DNA of 64,000 nt, taken from the NCBI RefSeq assembly GCF_030699305.1, contig NZ_JAUYNB010000023.1:29690-93689 (forward strand), in the 5' to 3' direction. Below, one piece after another: positions 61,215 to 64,000 of the stretch (its first letter is position 1; each line of letters opens with the position of its first letter). The stretch comes from Novosphingobium sp. GTDB lineage: Bacteria > Pseudomonadota > Alphaproteobacteria > Sphingomonadales > Sphingomonadaceae. Both the position numbers and the translations under genes were made by a program. The notes below the pieces were generated by a model, which was not told the DNA's origin, searched no databases, and saw only the letters and a program-made list of their open reading frames with translations.

Positions 61215-63299
61215 ATGACACTTACCACACCCCCCTTGGCCACACCCCCCTTGGCCACACCCCCCGTCGCCGCGAAGATCCCCGCCAGCACCACGCACCA
61301 CGGCATCACCGTGACCGACGATTACGCCTGGCTGCGCGATCCGGGCTATCCCGAAGTGACCGACAAGGCCGTGCTCGACCACCTGAAGGCCGAAAACGCC
61401 TGGTTCGAACAGCGCATGGCGGGCCAGCAGGGCCGGATCGATGCGCTGTTCACCGAAATGCGCGCCCGGATCAAGGAGGCCGACACCTCGGTCCCGCAGA
61501 AGGACGGCGATTACCTTTACTGGATCGAGTTCGAGGAAGGCGCGGAATACAAGAAGTGGTGGCGCAGGCCCGTGGCTGGCGGCGCGGATGAGCTGATCCT
61601 CGATGAAGTCGCACTGGCGCAGGGCCACGAATATTTCCGGCTGGGCGCGTTGTCGGTGTCTGCCAATGGCAAGCTGCTGGCCTATGCGATCGACGACAAC
61701 GGCTCGGAACGTTTCACCGCACGGATCAAGGATCTGGCGAGCGGCGAACTGCTGCCGGACGAGATCCCCGGCACGCTGTCGTCGCTGGTCTGGGTCGCGG
61801 GCGATACGGGGCTGGTTTACTCCCTCGCCAACGAACAGTGGCGCACCGACAATGCCCGGCTGCACTGGCTGGGCCAGCCGCTGGCCAGCGATGTTGAGCT
61901 GTATCACGAAGATGACGAGGGCTTTCGCGTCGGATCATCCCTGTCGGCCAACGAACAGTGGCTGATCATCGGCAGCAGCGATCATGAAACCAGCGAAGTG
62001 CGGCTGGTCCCCGCCGCCGATCCGCTGGCTGCGCCGCTGCTGGTCAAGCCGCGCCAGACCGGGGTGGAATACGATGTCGATCTGCGGGGTGACACGCTGT
62101 TCGTCCACACCAACGATACCCACGAAAACTTCCGCCTCGCCACCGCGCCGCTGGCCGATCCCGGCAACTGGACCACCCTGATCGAGGGATCGGACGCGTT
62201 CTATCTGACCGGGTTCGATCTGTTCCGCGATTTCTATGTGATCGAGGGGCGGCTGGCCGGACTCGATCAGATCGAGGTGCGCTATTACGATGATCCCGCG
62301 CGGATCGAACCGATCGTGTTCCCCGAAGCGAGCTATTCGGCGGGGCTGGGCGACAATCCGGAATGGGCGGTCGATATCCTGCGGCTGTCCTATGAAAGCA
62401 TGGTCAGCCCGGCCAGCGTGCAGGATTATGACGTCGCGGCGCGCACACTGACCACGCTGAAAGTGCAGGAAATCCCGTCTGGCTATGACGCGGCGCTGTA
62501 TGTGACCGAGCGGCTGGAAATCCCCGCGCGCGATGGCACCTTGATCCCGGTCAGCGTGGTGATGCGGCGGGACCGCACGGGGGCGGGGCCGCTGCACCTC
62601 TATGGCTACGGGGCCTACGGCATTTCGATCGAGCCGGGGTTTTCAACCACCCGGCTCAGTCTGGTCGACCGCGGGTTCGCTTATGCCATCGCGCACATTC
62701 GCGGCGGCGACGATCTGGGCCGTGCCTGGTACAAGGCGGGCAAGCTGGAGCGGCGCACCAATACCTTCAGCGATTTCGTCGACGTCGCCAAAGGCCTGAT
62801 CGCGCGCGGACTGACGCAGGCGGGCAAGATCAGCATTTCCGGCGGATCGGCCGGCGGCGAACTGATGGGGGCGGTGATCAATTCAGACCCCGGCCTGTGG
62901 GGCGCGGTGGCGGCGCACGTGCCGTTCGTCGATGTGCTGGCGACGATGCTGGACGCCACCCTGCCGCTCACGCCGGGCGAATGGCCCGAATGGGGCAACC
63001 CGATTCTGGACCAGGCCGCGTTCGAACTGATCCGCAGCTACAGCCCCTACGATCAGTTGCGGGCGCAGGATTACCCGCCGCTGCTGGTGACGGCGGGCCT
63101 CAACGACCCGCGCGTGACGTATTGGGAACCGGCCAAGTGGGTGGCCAGACTGCGCGAACTGAAGACGGACAGCAACGAACTGCTGTTCAAGACCAACATG
63201 GGCGCAGGGCATGGCGGCAAGTCTGGCCGGTTCGAAAGCCTGAAGGAAACGGCCGAGGAGTTCGCGTTCATCCTGTGGCAGCTGGGGGTGGAGGGGTGA
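61215..63299 (+). CDS. S9-family oligopeptidase (oligopeptidase B-like)
   Basis: A 694-residue serine peptidase. The N-terminal beta-propeller gates the site (about 70-420); the hydrolase domain has Ser in SISGGSAGGELMGAV, Asp in TAGLNDPRVTYWEPAKW and His in NMGAGHGGKSGRFES. Oligopeptidase B cuts after basic residues in short peptides. Codons 4-17 contain tandem copies of a 15-bp unit encoding PPLAT, so the N-terminus is slippage-prone. No signal peptide is evident. Confidence 0.93.
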   Translation: MTLTTPPLATPPLATPPVAAKIPASTTHHGITVTDDYAWLRDPGYPEVTDKAVLDHLKAENAWFEQRMAGQQGRIDALFTEMRARIKEADTSVPQKDGDYLYWIEFEEGAEYKKWWRRPVAGGADELILDEVALAQGHEYFRLGALSVSANGKLLAYAIDDNGSERFTARIKDLASGELLPDEIPGTLSSLVWVAGDTGLVYSLANEQWRTDNARLHWLGQPLASDVELYHEDDEGFRVGSSLSANEQWLIIGSSDHETSEVRLVPAADPLAAPLLVKPRQTGVEYDVDLRGDTLFVHTNDTHENFRLATAPLADPGNWTTLIEGSDAFYLTGFDLFRDFYVIEGRLAGLDQIEVRYYDDPARIEPIVFPEASYSAGLGDNPEWAVDILRLSYESMVSPASVQDYDVAARTLTTLKVQEIPSGYDAALYVTERLEIPARDGTLIPVSVVMRRDRTGAGPLHLYGYGAYGISIEPGFSTTRLSLVDRGFAYAIAHIRGGDDLGRAWYKAGKLERRTNTFSDFVDVAKGLIARGLTQAGKISISGGSAGGELMGAVINSDPGLWGAVAAHVPFVDVLATMLDATLPLTPGEWPEWGNPILDQAAFELIRSYSPYDQLRAQDYPPLLVTAGLNDPRVTYWEPAKWVARLRELKTDSNELLFKTNMGAGHGGKSGRFESLKETAEEFAFILWQLGVEG

Positions 63300-63307
63300 T
63301 CGCCTGT

Positions 63308-63410
63308 CCGCCACCACCCCCAACCCCCTCCTCTGAAGAGGAGGGGGCGTTGACTGGCACGGCCCTGCTCCTCCTCCTCTTCAGAGGAGGGGGCCGGGGG
63401 GTGGTGGCGG
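63308..63410. repeat. Nested palindromic repeat before the thioesterase gene
   Basis: Outer arms CCGCCACCACCCCC (from 63308) and GGGGGTGGTGGCGG (to 63410) enclose an inner palindrome, 63324-63347 (CCCCCTCCTCT-GA-AGAGGAGGGGG), and a related CTCCTCCTCTTCAGAGGAG stretch. It fills the 127-bp gap between the peptidase stop and the thioesterase start. Confidence 0.8.
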
Positions 63411-63426
63411 CAAGGAAGATCGGGTC

Positions 63427-63837
63427 ATGAGCAATCGCCACACTCTGACTTTCACCGCCGCGCCCCAGCACATCGACGAGCTTGGCCACGTGAACAACGC
63501 GGTGTGGGTGGACTGGATCCAGCAGATTGCCACCGCGCACTGGAGCGCTGTCGCCGCGCCGGAGCATCAGGCGCAATACGTCTGGGTCGTGACCCGGCAC
63601 GAGATCGACTATCGCGGCAACATCGGCCTGGGTGAAAGCGTGACGGGGGAGACTTTTATCCCCGAAGGGCCAACCGGCGCGCGGTTCGACCGGCGGGTCG
63701 ATTTCCGGGACGCGAGCGGGAAAGTGATTGTCAGCGCAAAGACCACCTGGGCGATCATCGACCGCGCAGCCGGGCGGATCGTGCGGGTGCCGAAAGAGGT
63801 GGCCGATCCGTTCCGCCCGTTTGGGGATGAGGGGTAG
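63427..63837 (+). CDS. Hotdog-fold acyl-CoA thioesterase
   Basis: A 136-residue 4-hydroxybenzoyl-CoA-thioesterase-type protein: HIDELGHVNNAVWVDWIQQI holds the conserved Asp/His/Asn active-site region and VVTRHEIDYRGNIGLGESVTGET the central strand. It would hydrolyse an acyl-CoA or acyl-ACP; the substrate is unknown. It starts right after the palindromic repeat. Confidence 0.88.
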   Translation: MSNRHTLTFTAAPQHIDELGHVNNAVWVDWIQQIATAHWSAVAAPEHQAQYVWVVTRHEIDYRGNIGLGESVTGETFIPEGPTGARFDRRVDFRDASGKVIVSAKTTWAIIDRAAGRIVRVPKEVADPFRPFGDEG

Positions 63838-63914
63838 GCTGCGCCACAACCCTCCGAACTCGTCACCCTGAACTTGTTTGGCGCTTATCCCCTTCGGCAC
63901 CGTAAAGTCTAAAC

Positions 63915-64000
63915 CGTCATGCTGAACTTGTTTCAGCATCCATTTCTCGGCCCGCACTGTCCGTGCAGGAGGAGAGATGGACCCTGAAACAAGTTCAGGG
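63915..64000 (-). repeat. 86-bp composite palindromic repeat, copy 2
   Basis: Reverse complement of the copy at 56207-56292 with one mismatch. It runs to the window edge, so it may continue. A partial third piece, CGTCACCCTGAACTTGTTT, lies at 63861-63879. Confidence 0.85.

Overview
The window is high-GC alphaproteobacterial chromosome, most likely from the Sphingomonadales (Novosphingobium/Sphingomonas-like). This rests on several TonB-dependent receptors, an MmcB DNA-repair gene behind an alphaproteobacterial LexA box, a PhoB-type box, an HWE/LytS-rich signalling style and lasso-type RiPP genes. No 16S rRNA or other species marker is present, so the genus is an inference.

Layout. 1-2.8 kb is the end of an integrative element: a TM0106-type RecB-like nuclease (cut by the window edge), a tyrosine integrase, paired arm-like repeats, and a 45-bp copy of the 3' half of tRNA-Gly(GCC) that marks the attachment scar. 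3.1-21.2 kb is an accessory catabolic block: acyl-CoA ligase, SDR and TetR; then extradiol dioxygenase, FAH-family hydrolase and FAD monooxygenase; a TetR-controlled NodT/EmrA/EmrB tripartite pump with a porin-like protein; a second TetR with a TfdB-like hydroxylase; a fourth TetR and a TonB-dependent receptor. Together this looks like uptake, hydroxylation, ring cleavage and CoA activation of a plant-type aromatic, with efflux of toxic forms. 21.2-22.3 kb holds a gene remnant, an unknown membrane protein and tRNA-Arg(CCG).

22.4-34.8 kb is ordinary backbone: MmcB, DUF1289, a DEAD-box helicase, a sterol-desaturase-like enzyme, DUF2141, an MFS carrier, a PAS-like protein, an esterase, an M48 protease with TPRs, a DsbA-like thioredoxin and a LytS/LytTR two-component pair. 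34.8-38.7 kb is a phytate-use operon (TonB receptor plus beta-propeller phytase) with a PhoB box and a hairpin over the ribosome binding site. 38.8-40.05 kb is a repeat-rich, AT-richer patch with a GIY-YIG gene and a frameshifted membrane gene. 40.1-44.6 kb carries an M20 amidohydrolase and a CDP-alcohol phosphotransferase divergent from inositol-1-phosphate synthase and a sugar-phosphate-type nucleotidyltransferase, which suggests a CDP-inositol pathway.

45.3-50.8 kb is the most interesting region: a lasso-type RiPP cluster transcribed leftward (HPr-kinase-like protein, PqqD-like B1, transglutaminase-like B2, a 38-residue precursor, asparagine-synthetase-like cyclase, ABC exporter). The precursor has a convincing lasso-family leader, but its predicted core has no Asp or Glu to form the ring; Gln and Asn sit where the acid should be. 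The kinase gene is split by a frameshift. It is either a non-canonical RiPP or a decaying cluster. 50.9-63.8 kb is backbone again: rpe, heparinase family, purH, a Fur/Zur-type regulator, an EnvZ/OmpR-type pair, an EF-hand protein, aminopeptidase P, an S9 oligopeptidase and a thioesterase. Several families of palindromic repeats lie between genes, including an 86-bp composite unit present twice in opposite orientation.
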